Shown here in pieces: positions 8,945 to 18,381 of a stretch of 64,000 nt of DNA (position 1 is the first letter of the stretch; every line of letters begins with the position of its first letter). The DNA lies in the NCBI RefSeq assembly GCF_014646755.1, contig NZ_BMNW01000003.1, positions 310,001 through 374,000 of the forward strand, given 5' to 3'. Source of the stretch: Pseudomonas asuensis. GTDB taxonomy: Bacteria; Pseudomonadota; Gammaproteobacteria; Pseudomonadales; Pseudomonadaceae. The position numbers and the translations under genes were made by a program. The notes under the pieces were generated by a model. The model was not told where the DNA came from. It was given only the letters and a program-made list of their open reading frames with translations, and searched no databases.

Positions 8945-10393
8945 CTACTTCATTATTTCTTCGGCGGTCCGCTTTTGCGTAATCATTTCCTGCTGGCGTG
9001 CATCAATCCGTGCGGCTAGCTGGAAGTTGTTTGAGGCACGCTGCTTTGCAAACCCTAGCTGCTGTATGGCCTGATCGTAATCACCCGTCAGAGCAAAATA
9101 TTCTGCACGAGCCTGATGAACCTCTATTAACTGTCCTGCTTGGCCACGGACTTCAGCAGCTCTGTACCAGACATCGGGGTCAAGTGGGCGACCTTTAAGC
9201 ACCTTGTCCAGCAAGGCGCTGGCATCTTTGGGCTTGTTAAGCTTAATCAGTAGATCGGCTTGCAGCATGCTGACCGCGAAGCTGTCGGGATACATTTCCA
9301 TCATCCTCTGCGCGCGCTTCTCAGCATCAGGCAGCCGGTTGTTGGTAATGTCGAGTTCTATCTGGGCTAGGTTGTATGTCACATCATTTGGCGAGGCGTC
9401 CAGCAGTGGCTTCAGCGTGTCGCGTGCTTCATTTAGCTGGCCAAGGCGAGTTAAGCCAACTGCAAGGCCATAACGTGCTGCTTCTAACTTTGGATTTTCG
9501 TCCAGCATCGCACGGAAACGCTTGACTGCGATGCCCGGAGTTTCCTCAAAAAGTAGCTGAACCCTTGCGCGCATCAACTGGTATTGCAAGCTGTCTTCAC
9601 GTCCGCCTGCAGGATATTGGTCGGCACGGTTACGGGTGTCTGCAACACGGTCCTCCGTTACTGGGTGGGTAAGAAGAAACTCAGGCGGCCTTTGATCGTA
9701 ACGGTACTGTCTAGCTAGTCGGCTAAACATATTGGGCATACCGCGTGGGTCATATCCGGCTTTGGCCAGATTGATCAGGCCTACTCGGTCCGCTTCCTGT
9801 TCGTTCTGACGCGAGAAGCGGAGCTGACTTTGTATTGCAGCGGCCTGCGTAGAGGCAATCGTCGCAATGCCCGCATCACCACCGCCAGCAGCGGCCGCTA
9901 CAATGCCAGCGAGCATGGCTGCCATTAACGGTAACTGCATACGCTGCTGATTTTCTATGCCCCGTGCAAAGTGCCGCTGACTTAAGTGCGCTAATTCGTG
10001 CGCGAGGACACCTGCATACTCCGATTCGGTTTGGGCATATAAGAATAAGCCTCCGTTAACGCCTACGACGCCTCCAGGAGCAGCAAAGGCGTTGATTTGG
10101 GGATCTTTGATCAGGATGAATACGAGACGATGATCCTGGATCTGGCTTGTCTCGGCCAATCTGTAAACGCTACCTTCCACAAACTGCTTGAGTTGCGGAT
10201 CGGTTAATGTCGTGACTTGCCCTCGCAGCATGCTCAGCCATGTGCGGCCAAGCTGAAATTCCTGCTCAGGAGAAACGACTGAAGAGCTTGCGTCCCCTAG
10301 TGACGGCAGATCAACGGCTGCAGGAGCGGGCACGGAAATTAGGCAAGACAGACTAAAAAGGGCAGGGCGCAGAAATTTCATAATGGCGCTCAT
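8945..10393 (-). CDS. M48 family metalloprotease with TPR repeats, BepA-like
   Basis: A 482-residue periplasmic zinc protease with C-terminal TPRs, the architecture of E. coli BepA (YfgC), which degrades or matures stalled outer-membrane proteins such as LptD. A signal peptide covers about residues 1-26 (ending PAPAA). The active site is HELAH (His132, Glu133, His136), with the third ligand in NEQEADRVG (about 200). TPR-like repeats run from about 290 to 470. It converges with nadA and is divergent from the tusA-like gene. The assignment to BepA rather than a sister M48 family is by architecture and position. Confidence 0.88.
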   Translation of the reverse strand: MSAIMKFLRPALFSLSCLISVPAPAAVDLPSLGDASSSVVSPEQEFQLGRTWLSMLRGQVTTLTDPQLKQFVEGSVYRLAETSQIQDHRLVFILIKDPQINAFAAPGGVVGVNGGLFLYAQTESEYAGVLAHELAHLSQRHFARGIENQQRMQLPLMAAMLAGIVAAAAGGGDAGIATIASTQAAAIQSQLRFSRQNEQEADRVGLINLAKAGYDPRGMPNMFSRLARQYRYDQRPPEFLLTHPVTEDRVADTRNRADQYPAGGREDSLQYQLMRARVQLLFEETPGIAVKRFRAMLDENPKLEAARYGLAVGLTRLGQLNEARDTLKPLLDASPNDVTYNLAQIELDITNNRLPDAEKRAQRMMEMYPDSFAVSMLQADLLIKLNKPKDASALLDKVLKGRPLDPDVWYRAAEVRGQAGQLIEVHQARAEYFALTGDYDQAIQQLGFAKQRASNNFQLAARIDARQQEMITQKRTAEEIMK

Positions 10394-10484
10394 GACTGCA
10401 AAAGCCTTACTTTATCTGTCCCGATAGCTGCTGCCTAGCGATGAAAGGCTACGAGCGTTATCCTTGGGTTTTAAGGAGTTTTTC

Positions 10485-10736
10485 ATGAGTGAGTCCATTG
10501 CCTACACCGGGCCATCCGATGCGGAGCTGGATGCCAGCGGGCTGAGTTGTCCATTGCCTTTGTTGAAGGCTAAAATGGAGCTGAACCGCTTAGCATCTGG
10601 CTCAGTTTTGAAAGTCACCGCTACAGATGCCGGCTCACAACGGGACTTTAGAACGTTTGCCCAGCTATCAGGCAATGTACTAATCGGCGAGCAGGTAGAG
10701 GAAAGCGTATTTCACTATTGGTTACGCAAGGCCTGA
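10485..10736 (+). CDS. TusA/SirA-family sulfurtransferase (PA1006-like)
   Basis: An 83-residue protein with the TusA signature LDASGLSCPLPLLKAK; the Cys of CPLP carries persulfide. TusA relatives pass sulfur to tRNA thiolation, and the P. aeruginosa homologue at this position has been linked to molybdenum cofactor maturation and nitrate respiration. TTG 10464 in frame is ignored: ATG 10485 follows a good AAGGAG site. A compact gene divergent from the protease. Confidence 0.85.
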   Translation: MSESIAYTGPSDAELDASGLSCPLPLLKAKMELNRLASGSVLKVTATDAGSQRDFRTFAQLSGNVLIGEQVEESVFHYWLRKA

Positions 10737-10742
10737 GGCAAA

Positions 10743-10762
10743 GGGAAGGCAAGGGCCTTCCC
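10743..10762. terminator. Stem-loop between convergent genes
   Basis: GGGAAGGC and GCCTTCCC flank a 4-nt loop between the tusA-like gene and bcp. No T-run follows on either strand, so it may be only a processing or weak termination structure. Confidence 0.35.
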
Positions 10763-10767
10763 CAAGG

Positions 10768-11238
10768 CTAGCTGTTCAAAGCCTGGGCCGCTGCCAAGAC
10801 TTCTTCAACATGCCCAGGAACCTTTACCCCGCGCCATTCGCGACGAAGAATTCCGTGCTTGTCGATCAGGAAGGTGCTGCGGTCAATTCCCATGTACTCC
10901 TTGCCATACAGTTTTTTCAATTTGATCACATCAAACAGAGCGCAAAGCGTCTCTTCTTTATCGCTGATCAGATCGAATGGAAATGCCTGCTTGGCTTTAA
11001 AGTTTTCATGAGACTTGATGCCGTCGCGGGAGACGCCAATCACATCAGTATTGGCAGCCTGGAAAGCCTCATAATGATCTCGAAAGCCTTGGCCCTGGGT
11101 CGTGCAGCCTGGTGTACTGTCTTTGGGATAGAAATACAGTACGACCTGTCGCCCTTTGAGCGTGTCGAGTGTGACATCTTTTCCACCTGTAGCCAGACCT
11201 GTGAAGCCGGGCACGGGTTGATCAATAGTAACTGTCAT
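10768..11238 (-). CDS. bcp: Thiol peroxidase, PrxQ/Bcp type
   Basis: A 156-residue peroxiredoxin that reduces hydrogen peroxide and organic hydroperoxides. The peroxidatic site is YPKDSTPGCTTQG. The second Cys that lies five residues later in E. coli BCP is absent, so either a distal Cys (ETLCALF) or an external thiol resolves it. The frame is open further upstream to 11292, but MTVTIDQPVPGF at 11238 matches family N-termini. It lies 25 nt downstream of gcvR and is probably cotranscribed with it. Confidence 0.93.
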   Translation of the reverse strand: MTVTIDQPVPGFTGLATGGKDVTLDTLKGRQVVLYFYPKDSTPGCTTQGQGFRDHYEAFQAANTDVIGVSRDGIKSHENFKAKQAFPFDLISDKEETLCALFDVIKLKKLYGKEYMGIDRSTFLIDKHGILRREWRGVKVPGHVEEVLAAAQALNS

Positions 11239-11263
11239 ATTCGCGTTCTTTACTCGGCTTGAA

Positions 11264-11824
11264 TCACGGATTTTGAGGGCGCCAGGGTTCAATCAGCGCG
11301 TCAAGGTTCAGGGCATCCGCAAAGTCTAGAAATTGATCACGTAACCAGCTGATTTGAGTGCCAGCCGGCAGGATGACCGTAATGGTCGCGGTGAGCATGG
11401 TGCCGCCTGTTTGTGGCGCTTGATAGGTATCGCATACCAGGCTTTCCACTTCGATCTGGTGGTCTGTAAAAAACTGGCAGAGCTCGGTGAGAATATCTGA
11501 GCGATAGGCCGCACTGACATAAACGACGTACGGTAGAGCTTGTGCTCGATTTTCCAGCGCTGCGCTACGTGTTACGCCAATCGTGAAACCCTGTTTTTTT
11601 GCAAGGGAGGGGAGGCCGGACTCCAGACGGGCCAGACCGTCCCAGTTACCGGATACCTGGAGGATCAGCGCGCTGAATTCGCCGTGTCGGCTTAGACGGC
11701 TGCTGACAACCGCACAGCGGCTTTCCAAACACGTGCGATAGAGCACGTTGGTCAGCTCCATAGGGCTGGAGCCCAGCGCACTGATAACTAGAAATTGCTC
11801 ACGAGGCGGTGGTGTAGCAGACAT
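11264..11824 (-). CDS. gcvR: Glycine cleavage system transcriptional repressor-like ACT protein
   Basis: A 186-residue protein built of two ACT domains (about 8-85 and 95-175), with no DNA-binding motif. In E. coli GcvR binds glycine and antagonises the activator GcvA; the same role is inferred here. The N-terminus EQFLVISALGSSPMELTNVL is typical. It is divergent from dapA with a 153-nt spacer, and bcp follows it. Confidence 0.85.
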   Translation of the reverse strand: MSATPPPREQFLVISALGSSPMELTNVLYRTCLESRCAVVSSRLSRHGEFSALILQVSGNWDGLARLESGLPSLAKKQGFTIGVTRSAALENRAQALPYVVYVSAAYRSDILTELCQFFTDHQIEVESLVCDTYQAPQTGGTMLTATITVILPAGTQISWLRDQFLDFADALNLDALIEPWRPQNP

Positions 11825-11977
11825 TCAGTGTTTCCTGATGATGAAACCGGTTGGCCGGCCAAAACTGAAGGGTAGCGAAAAGCGCGTTATTGGGGAATGC
11901 CTTACCGGAGCTTGGCTTGTGTAAGGCTGGTGGCGTCAGTACCATTACGGCTCTCTTTTCTCGGCAGGAGCGGTTGC

Positions 11978-12856
11978 ATGATCACAGGCAGTATGGTGGC
12001 GCTGGTCACGCCCATGGATGCACAGGGGCATCTGGACTGGTCCAGCCTGACCAAGCTGGTTGATTTTCATCTGACCGAAGGCACCAATGCCATCGTTGCG
12101 GTCGGAACAACTGGCGAGTCCGCCACTCTGGATGTAGAAGAACACACCGAAGTCATTCGGCGAGTGGTCAAGCAGGTTGCTGGACGCATTCCTGTTATTG
12201 CCGGCACAGGAGGCAACTCCACGCGTGAAGCTATCGAGCTGACTCAGGCTGCGAAGGACGCGGGGGCAGACGCCTGCCTGCTGGTTACGCCTTATTATAA
12301 CAAACCTACCCAGGAAGGCCTGTATCAGCACTTCCGGCATATTGCTGAGTCCGTGGCTATTCCTCAAATTCTTTATAACGTACCTGGGCGTACGGCCTGT
12401 GACATGCTGGCCGAAACGGTAGAACGCCTGTCGACGGTTCCCAATATCATTGGCATTAAAGAAGCTACTGGTGACCTGCAGCGCGCCCGTGACATTCTAG
12501 ACCGCGTAAGCAGCGACTTCATGCTGTATTCTGGCGATGATGCCACCGCTGTCGAGCTGATGCTGATGGGCGGCAAAGGCAATATTTCGGTTACAGCCAA
12601 CGTGGCACCGCGTGATATGAGTGAGCTTTGCGCTGCTGCCTTGCGTGGTGATGCCGAGACTGCTCGTGCGCTTAACGAAAAACTGATGCCTCTGCACAAG
12701 AACCTGTTCATCGAGTCCAATCCCATTCCGGTCAAGTGGGCTCTGCATGAAATGGGAATGATGCCTGAGGGTATTCGCCTTCCTCTGACTTGGTTGAGTC
12801 CGCGCTGTCACGAGCCGCTTCGCCAGGCAATGCGTCAGTCCGGTGTGCTGGCCTGA
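11978..12856 (+). CDS. dapA: 4-hydroxy-tetrahydrodipicolinate synthase DapA
   Basis: A 292-residue TIM-barrel enzyme that condenses pyruvate with aspartate semialdehyde, the first committed step to diaminopimelate and lysine. Visible are GTTGESATL, the tyrosine in YNVPGRT and the Schiff-base lysine in GIKEATGD. The frame extends upstream to 11897, but ATG 11978 follows GGCAGGAG and gives the standard [13 protein letters not shown] start. The stop overlaps an ATG just ahead of bamC, so the genes form an operon. Confidence 0.98.
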   Translation: MITGSMVALVTPMDAQGHLDWSSLTKLVDFHLTEGTNAIVAVGTTGESATLDVEEHTEVIRRVVKQVAGRIPVIAGTGGNSTREAIELTQAAKDAGADACLLVTPYYNKPTQEGLYQHFRHIAESVAIPQILYNVPGRTACDMLAETVERLSTVPNIIGIKEATGDLQRARDILDRVSSDFMLYSGDDATAVELMLMGGKGNISVTANVAPRDMSELCAAALRGDAETARALNEKLMPLHKNLFIESNPIPVKWALHEMGMMPEGIRLPLTWLSPRCHEPLRQAMRQSGVLA

Positions 12857-12870
12857 TGGAGAACTTACGC

Positions 12871-14052
12871 ATGAAGCGACTGGCTGGATTAACAACTCTT
12901 GCCGTGGTAATCAGCACAACCAGTGGTTGTGGTTGGCTATGGGGTGAGCACGGTTATTTCCGTGACCGCAGTAATGACTATCTGGAGTCACGTCAAGCGG
13001 CACCGATGCAGGTTCCGGCTGATGTACAGGCCAAGTCTCTGCAGCCTTTGCTGCCAATTCCTGCAAATGTAGCGGATACCCAGGACCGTCCTACCGAATT
13101 CGAGGCTCCGCGTCCTCAGTCTCTGACCGTCCAGGCTGACACTGGCAGTTATAGTCTGCAGCGTAATGGCAAGGCTCGCTGGATCGTGGCTCAGAAGCAG
13201 CCAGCTGAAATCTGGCCGGTTGCCAATCAGTTCTTTACTGACAACGGCTTCGTCATTGGTGAGGCGCGTCCGCAGACAGGTGAGTTCGTCACTCGCTGGC
13301 AACCCTTAACGGACCTGACTACGCCATTGGCACGCAGCTTGAGCACGGGCGGTGGTCTCGAGCCAGGCTCTGAAACACGCATTCGCGTACGTATCGAGCC
13401 AGGGGTTTCCAACAATACCAGTGAAGTGTTTGTACAGAGCCAAACGCGCAAAACGGGTAGCAGCAGCGAGCCGAACTGGTCTTCTCGTTCCGATACCTCG
13501 CCCTTTGATGCGGCCTTGCTAAATGAAATGGCAACCAGTTTGGCCAGTGCCGATTCTCAAGGTGGTTCGGTATCTCTATTGGCTGCTGGTTCCTACGATA
13601 CGCCGGAGCGTGTCTCCTATACGAGAGATGGTAACGGCGACCCGATGTTGAGCCTGACAAGCGATTTTGATCGCGCCTGGTCCAGTGTCGGCCGCGCCCT
13701 GGAAGGCGCTAACATACGCGTTGACGATATGGACCGTAGCCTGGGTGTGTACTACATCAATCTGGCTGAAGGTGCACGCAAGCCTAATGAAGGCAAGCCC
13801 GGGTTCTTTAAGCGTCTGTTTGGTCATGAACCCTCCAAGGAAGAGGAAAGCGCTCGTGCGGAGCGTTATCAGGTTCGTCTGACCAATGTAGGCGATGCTG
13901 TCCAAGTCACGCTGGATAAAGACATCAACACCGTAGCGCCAGCCGATATGGCCGAGACGGTGCTGAAAAAGCTACAGACGAGCATGCAATATGCGCTTCG
14001 CGGTCCTGGGCAGCGGGAGTCGGGGGAATTCAACCCTGGTTCACAGCCATAA
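12871..14052 (+). CDS. bamC: Outer membrane assembly lipoprotein BamC
   Basis: A 393-residue lipoprotein of the BAM complex, which folds beta-barrel proteins into the outer membrane. The signal peptide ends in the lipobox TSGC with Cys20, followed by GWLWG. The N-terminal segment, which wraps BamD in E. coli, is followed by two helix-grip domains. ATG 12871 is chosen for its signal peptide and GGAG site; an ATG at 12856 would add five residues. The last 62 nt are shared with the next gene in another frame. Confidence 0.93.
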   Translation: MKRLAGLTTLAVVISTTSGCGWLWGEHGYFRDRSNDYLESRQAAPMQVPADVQAKSLQPLLPIPANVADTQDRPTEFEAPRPQSLTVQADTGSYSLQRNGKARWIVAQKQPAEIWPVANQFFTDNGFVIGEARPQTGEFVTRWQPLTDLTTPLARSLSTGGGLEPGSETRIRVRIEPGVSNNTSEVFVQSQTRKTGSSSEPNWSSRSDTSPFDAALLNEMATSLASADSQGGSVSLLAAGSYDTPERVSYTRDGNGDPMLSLTSDFDRAWSSVGRALEGANIRVDDMDRSLGVYYINLAEGARKPNEGKPGFFKRLFGHEPSKEEESARAERYQVRLTNVGDAVQVTLDKDINTVAPADMAETVLKKLQTSMQYALRGPGQRESGEFNPGSQP

Positions 14053-14749
14053 CACCTACATACTGATCGATTGTGGTTTTCCGCTACGTGAAACGATAAG
14101 ACGTCTGGCTAGACTGGGCGTCGAACCTACACAGCTCGATGCCATTCTTGTCACCCATGAACATTCTGATCATGTTCATGGGGTCGAGCTGTTGTCGCGT
14201 CGTTATGGAATTCCAGTTTATCTGACCGAGGGCACTGCGCGCGGTTTGCGTAAGCCTATCGCCTCCACGAGCGTATTGGCGGCAGGGTGCACTCTGGAGT
14301 TAGAAGCCCTTGAGATCAAAAGCGTTCCTGTCTCTCATGACGCATATGATCCGACGCAGTTTGTTTTCTTTGATGGCAGGCGTCGCCTGGGTGTGCTTAC
14401 CGACCTGGGTGAGGCTACAACGACAGTATTGGAGTGCTATCGTGATCTGGACGCTTTGGTGATCGAGGCAAATCATGACCGGCAACTGCTGGATGAGGGG
14501 TTGTATCCCTATTTTCTAAAAGCGCGTGTAAGCGGATCACACGGTCATTTAAGTAATCAGCAGGCGGCCTCGCTGGTTTGCCGCTTGCAATGCGATGCCC
14601 TGCAGCATCTTGTATTGGCGCATCTGAGTGAAAAGAACAATCGGCCGCATCTGGCTCGGCAAACGTTCGTTGACACCTTGGGGTGTGATGCGAACTGGCT
14701 GCAGGTCGCCGATCAGCACGAAGGCCTTGGTTGGCAGCTCATTGCCTGA
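13991..14749 (+). CDS. MBL-fold metallo-hydrolase, YycJ/VicX-like
   Basis: A 252-residue metallo-beta-lactamase-fold protein of the small stand-alone class related to YycJ/VicX and RNase Z-like hydrolases; substrate unknown. The metal motif is THEHSDH (His56, His58, Asp60, His61). Further ligands fit SHDAYDP, LTDLGE and HLSEKNN. The start at 13991 lies inside bamC; the conserved N-terminus [14 protein letters not shown], which forms the first strand of the fold, supports this early start. purC follows after 29 nt. Confidence 0.88.
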   Translation: MRFAVLGSGSRGNSTLVHSHNTYILIDCGFPLRETIRRLARLGVEPTQLDAILVTHEHSDHVHGVELLSRRYGIPVYLTEGTARGLRKPIASTSVLAAGCTLELEALEIKSVPVSHDAYDPTQFVFFDGRRRLGVLTDLGEATTTVLECYRDLDALVIEANHDRQLLDEGLYPYFLKARVSGSHGHLSNQQAASLVCRLQCDALQHLVLAHLSEKNNRPHLARQTFVDTLGCDANWLQVADQHEGLGWQLIA

Positions 14750-14778
14750 ACCTTCGATTATTCAAAAGCGGAGCCATC

Positions 14779-15489
14779 ATGGAAAAACGCACCGAACTCT
14801 ACCGCGGCAAAGCCAAGTCTGTATTCACGACGGATAACCCGGATCGTCTCATTCTTCTCTTTCGTAATGATACGTCCGCGTTTGACGGTCAAAAGGTAGA
14901 GCAGCTGGATCGTAAAGGCATGGTGAACAACAAGTTCAATGCCTTCATCATGCAACAGCTCGAGGCGGCAGGGATTCCAACCCAGTTCGATGCGCTATTG
15001 TCTGACAATGAGTGCATGGTTAAAAAACTCGATATGATTCCTGTCGAGTGTGTAGTTCGCAACTACGCTGCTGGTAGTCTGGTACGTCGTCTGGGGGTCG
15101 AGGAAGGGCTTGAGCTGTCTCCGCCTACGTTTGAGCTGTTCCTCAAGAATGATGCTCTGCATGACCCCTTCATCAACGAAACTCACGTCTATGCGTTTGG
15201 CTGGGCTACGCCTGAACAACTGTCTCGCATGAAGGCGCTGACGTTCGAGGTTAACGATGTGCTGAAAAAGCTATTCGATGACGCAGGGCTGCTGTTGGTC
15301 GATTTCAAACTGGAGTTTGGCGTACATCACGGTGAGATCGTGCTGGGCGACGAATTCAGTCCTGACGGCTGCCGTCTCTGGGACAAGGAGACCCGCAAAA
15401 AGATGGACAAGGACCGCTTCCGCCAAGGTCTAGGCGACGTTATCGAAGCCTATGAAGAAGTGGCTAACCGCTTAGGCGTACCGCTGTAA
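14779..15489 (+). CDS. purC: SAICAR synthase PurC
   Basis: Phosphoribosylaminoimidazole-succinocarboxamide synthase of 236 residues, joining CAIR and aspartate in purine synthesis. The N-terminus [30 protein letters not shown] and VDFKLEFG motifs are all present. The frame is open upstream to 14731, overlapping the MBL gene, but MEKRTE at 14779 is the family start. Confidence 0.98.
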   Translation: MEKRTELYRGKAKSVFTTDNPDRLILLFRNDTSAFDGQKVEQLDRKGMVNNKFNAFIMQQLEAAGIPTQFDALLSDNECMVKKLDMIPVECVVRNYAAGSLVRRLGVEEGLELSPPTFELFLKNDALHDPFINETHVYAFGWATPEQLSRMKALTFEVNDVLKKLFDDAGLLLVDFKLEFGVHHGEIVLGDEFSPDGCRLWDKETRKKMDKDRFRQGLGDVIEAYEEVANRLGVPL

Positions 15490-15584
15490 GATTACAGGTA
15501 CCCTCTGCAAGCGCCTGATAATGGTAGAAATTTTGCAGTCAAGGCTTCGCCTGACGCGTTTCAGCTGTTATCATGCGTTGCATT

Positions 15585-15674
15585 GGAGAGGTGCCGGAGT
15601 GGCCGAACGGGACGGATTCGAAATCCGTTGAGTCAGCAATGGCTCCTAGGGTTCAAATCCCTATCTCTCCGCCA
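15585..15674 (+). tRNA. tRNA-Ser (anticodon CGA)
   Basis: A 90-nt class II tRNA with acceptor GGAGAG paired to CTCTCC, anticodon stem-loop ACGGATTCGAAATCCGT with CGA, a long variable arm (GAGTCAGCAATGGCTC), T-arm GGGTTCAAATCCC and encoded CCA. It follows purC as in P. aeruginosa. Gene order departs from that genome immediately after it. Confidence 0.97.
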
Positions 15675-15677
15675 TAC

Positions 15678-15712
15678 AAAAAGCCCTGCAGTTATTCCTG
15701 CAGGGCTTTTTT
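15678..15712 (+). terminator. Rho-independent terminator of tRNA-Ser
   Basis: Stem AAAAAGCCCTGCAG / CTGCAGGGCTTTTTT with a 6-nt loop and T-run directly after the tRNA. The A-run at its start also makes it usable from the minus strand, for the small gene that ends at 15726. Confidence 0.9.
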
Positions 15713-15725
15713 ATTGCAGTCGAAT

Positions 15726-15962
15726 TTAGACCAAATTATTTTCTTTTTTCCAAGCCTCGAAGTGTTCGAATTCAACACTTATGTCCTGACCTTTCTCAAC
15801 GGACTCTTGCATTGAGCGAATGCGAATTAAGCGTTCATGCATGGCTTCCGGGATATCGAGACCTTCTTCCTGACGCGCTTTTATTTCGTTTGCACCTTCG
15901 TCCAAGGCGTTGGCAAGGTGCTGTTTCATGTCTGCGATGTGGTTCGAGGTCGTATCGGTCAT
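15726..15962 (-). CDS. Small conserved-looking hypothetical protein
   Basis: A 78-residue acidic, helical protein with no membrane segment or cysteine (MTDTTSNHIADMKQHL, EGLDIPEAMHERLIRIR). The composition and regular charge pattern suggest two or three helices. No function recognised. The frame is open up to 16016, but ATG 15962 follows a GGAGCTCC ribosome site. It stands alone between tRNA-Ser and the trehalase gene. Confidence 0.6.
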   Translation of the reverse strand: MTDTTSNHIADMKQHLANALDEGANEIKARQEEGLDIPEAMHERLIRIRSMQESVEKGQDISVEFEHFEAWKKENNLV

Positions 15963-16088
15963 GGGAGCTCCGGTAGTGGGTTGTATGGTCCATCCTGGGT
16001 GAAGGCAGCTCAGCATGAGTTCCCAGGACGTTCATGAGTAACCAGGTAGCCCAAGGCATGCGGTTAAGCTTGCCTTGAGTTAACTTTA

Positions 16089-17744
16089 TTAACGTTGCGC
16101 TTTAGCGGGTTGCTGCTGATAAAGATCGAGTAATTTCAAGGTGACGCCGTTAGTCCAGCCAAAGCCGTCCTGTAGCTCATATTCCCCTCCGCCGCCTCCC
16201 TGGCTTGAACCTTCTACGTCATACTTTTCGACCAGTTTGTGCTCTTTGGCAAACAGGGTTTGCACTTGATTGAGGAAGCTCTGGCCGATACTTTTTGCTA
16301 CCGCTTCGTGGCCATAGCGACGGAGGCCCTCCACGGCAATCCATTGAAGCGGAGCCCAGCCATTGGGGGAGTCCCATTGCTGACCGTTATGGATTTGCGT
16401 AGTGACAAGCCCACCGGTTTTAACCAGATTTTTTTCAACGGTCGATGCGGTTTGCCGGGCTCTATCGGAGTTGGTGATTCCTGCATAGAGAGGGTAGAGC
16501 GTGGCGGCTGTGATCTGATCGCTGAGTTGACTCTTCTTCCAATCGTAGTCAGCGTAATAGCCCTTGTTGTTCCACAGATGCTTCTCTATGGCAGCCTTCC
16601 GTGCCTCTGCACGCTGGCTGTAGCGTTGCGTACAAGTCGCCATGGCGTTCTTTTCACAGGCAACTGCAATTGTGGTTTCCAGATGGTAGAGAAGGCTGTT
16701 GAGGTCTACCGGAACAATAGCGGTTGTACGAATAGTCGCGAGATTTTTTCCATCTCCCAGCCAGCGTGATGTGTAGTCCCAGCCACTTTCTGCTCCAGCC
16801 CGTAGGTCCCGGTAGACTTCACTGGCTGGACGCTCAGGCGCTTTGGCGGCTGTCTCCTTGTCCTGCATATAGGACTCTTGGCGAGGTGTATCGCTAGCGT
16901 CCCAGTACCGGTTGAATAATGTGCCATCGGCCAGACGGACAACGTGTTGGGCCGCTTCGCCAGGCTTGAGCGTCTGCGAGCCTTCCATCCAATAGGCGTA
17001 TTCCTTCTGCAGCTGAGGGAGATAACGACGATAAACCTCATCACCCTCCGTCTTTGCTTCCAGTTCGACCATGTAAGAGAAGAAGGGCGGCTGTGAGCGA
17101 CTCAGATAATAGGTGCGGTTGCCATTAGGGATATGGCCGTAGGTATCGATCAAGTAGGCAAAGTTATCCAACATCTGGCGTGCCAGCTGCTTTTGTCCAC
17201 TCTCTAACAGGCCGAGCATGGTGAAGTAGGAGTCCCAGTAATACAGTTCCCGGAAGCGACCGCCAGGAACCACATAGGGGTAGGGCAACGGTAGCATGCT
17301 GCTATAGGCCGGAACTGTTTCGTAATGACGTGTTAGCACAGGCCAAAGATTATCGATATGGTGACGGATGTCAGTGCCTGTCTGAGGGATTTGGGTTTCG
17401 GCAGGACCTGAGAATTCGAAGTTATCCGCTATGAAGCGTTTAAGGTCAAAACCTGGACTGTCCCGGTGCGCCAGATAATCTGCCCGGATATGTGCAGGTG
17501 GGTTGAGTGGAAGGGCATCGACAAAATGTTTTTGATCGTCGAACAGCCATTGCTGCTGGACCGCGGTAAATAACTCCGGATAAGCCTGATCTGGTGGGAG
17601 TGCCTTGTGCTGTTGGGCATTTTGGTAGCTCCACATTTCAGGCCTGTCTACTGAGGTAGCACAAGCGCCAAGCAATGCAAGTGAAGTCGAAAAGGCCAGG
17701 AGCCGGATGGATCGATAAGCGTTGGGAGTAAGAGGAGATATCAT
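16089..17744 (-). CDS. treA: Alpha,alpha-trehalase, GH37, exported
   Basis: A 551-residue GH37 enzyme that cleaves trehalose to two glucoses. Both family signatures are present: PGGRFRELYYWDSYF in the N-terminal half and QWDSPNGWAP near the C-terminus, followed by a Gly-rich loop GGGGGEYELQDGFGWTNGV. The N-terminus has a hydrophobic segment ending LLGAC, so it is probably a lipoprotein held in the periplasm rather than a free periplasmic enzyme. An upstream TTG at 17795 is in frame but lacks a better context than ATG 17744. No transporter or PTS gene is next to it. Confidence 0.93.
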   Translation of the reverse strand: MISPLTPNAYRSIRLLAFSTSLALLGACATSVDRPEMWSYQNAQQHKALPPDQAYPELFTAVQQQWLFDDQKHFVDALPLNPPAHIRADYLAHRDSPGFDLKRFIADNFEFSGPAETQIPQTGTDIRHHIDNLWPVLTRHYETVPAYSSMLPLPYPYVVPGGRFRELYYWDSYFTMLGLLESGQKQLARQMLDNFAYLIDTYGHIPNGNRTYYLSRSQPPFFSYMVELEAKTEGDEVYRRYLPQLQKEYAYWMEGSQTLKPGEAAQHVVRLADGTLFNRYWDASDTPRQESYMQDKETAAKAPERPASEVYRDLRAGAESGWDYTSRWLGDGKNLATIRTTAIVPVDLNSLLYHLETTIAVACEKNAMATCTQRYSQRAEARKAAIEKHLWNNKGYYADYDWKKSQLSDQITAATLYPLYAGITNSDRARQTASTVEKNLVKTGGLVTTQIHNGQQWDSPNGWAPLQWIAVEGLRRYGHEAVAKSIGQSFLNQVQTLFAKEHKLVEKYDVEGSSQGGGGGEYELQDGFGWTNGVTLKLLDLYQQQPAKAQR

Positions 17745-17957
17745 GGAAAGCCCATTCTGATCAGTCTGAACATCGACCGATTGATCCCTAGGCAAGTTCT
17801 TTCAGGCGGAGCTGGTTTTTTGCTCAAATGTTTAGAGCCGTTTTAAAACATTGGCCATAAATAGTTTTTTTCTTTGAAAGTGATTTACGCTTTTTTAACA
17901 AATAGCAATATGCCATTAGGTATGATAGGGGGACTTTGCCTTCTATGTGCCTGATCA

Positions 17958-18263
17958 ATGCATTTCTCTACTGTGAGCTATCGCTATTTGAAAGCCGGTA
18001 CCATTTATCAGGTAGAGATCGATTCGCCTGCCTCAGGCAGTACGCAGGATATCTATGAGGCTGTTTTTCGCCATTTGGTTAACTTTGAAAGCGAACCGAT
18101 CATTGTGGCGATGGTAGTTAATAACGGTGGTAAGACTGTTATTCAAAATAAGCACTTTGAACCCGATATTAAGGTAACCCACGTGGTCTCGACCATTGAA
18201 ACGCTCGAGATTTGCATGGATTATGAAAATTGGATCGAAGTCATTTTGCTTCCTCTGCCTTAA
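17958..18263 (+). CDS. Hypothetical protein, 101 residues
   Basis: Not recognised. The sequence looks like a small soluble alpha/beta protein: strands SYRYLKAGTIYQVEIDS, PIIVAMVVNNGGKT and WIEVILLPLP around a helix. No signal peptide, Cys or known motif. It is divergent from treA across an AT-rich 213-nt region that carries an inverted repeat (AATGTTT at 17827-17833, AAACATT at 17846-17852) and a possible TATGAT -10 at 17921. No ribosome site is clear, so the start is uncertain. Confidence 0.5.
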   Translation: MHFSTVSYRYLKAGTIYQVEIDSPASGSTQDIYEAVFRHLVNFESEPIIVAMVVNNGGKTVIQNKHFEPDIKVTHVVSTIETLEICMDYENWIEVILLPLP

Positions 18264-18327
18264 AGCTGACTACGCTCATTGCTTTCCGCGCTTCTCATAT
18301 CAAGGCCTGATCTGACGTTTCATTGAC

Positions 18328-18348
18328 GCCACATGTTTATCTTGTGGC
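18328..18348. repeat. Inverted repeat upstream of the amidase gene
   Basis: GCCACA and TGTGGC flank a 9-nt spacer 34 nt before the amidase start. It could be an operator or a short hairpin in the leader; nothing identifies a binding protein. Confidence 0.3.
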
Positions 18349-18381
18349 ATCCTTTGGCTTTCCAGCCTTCAGGATGCTTCG

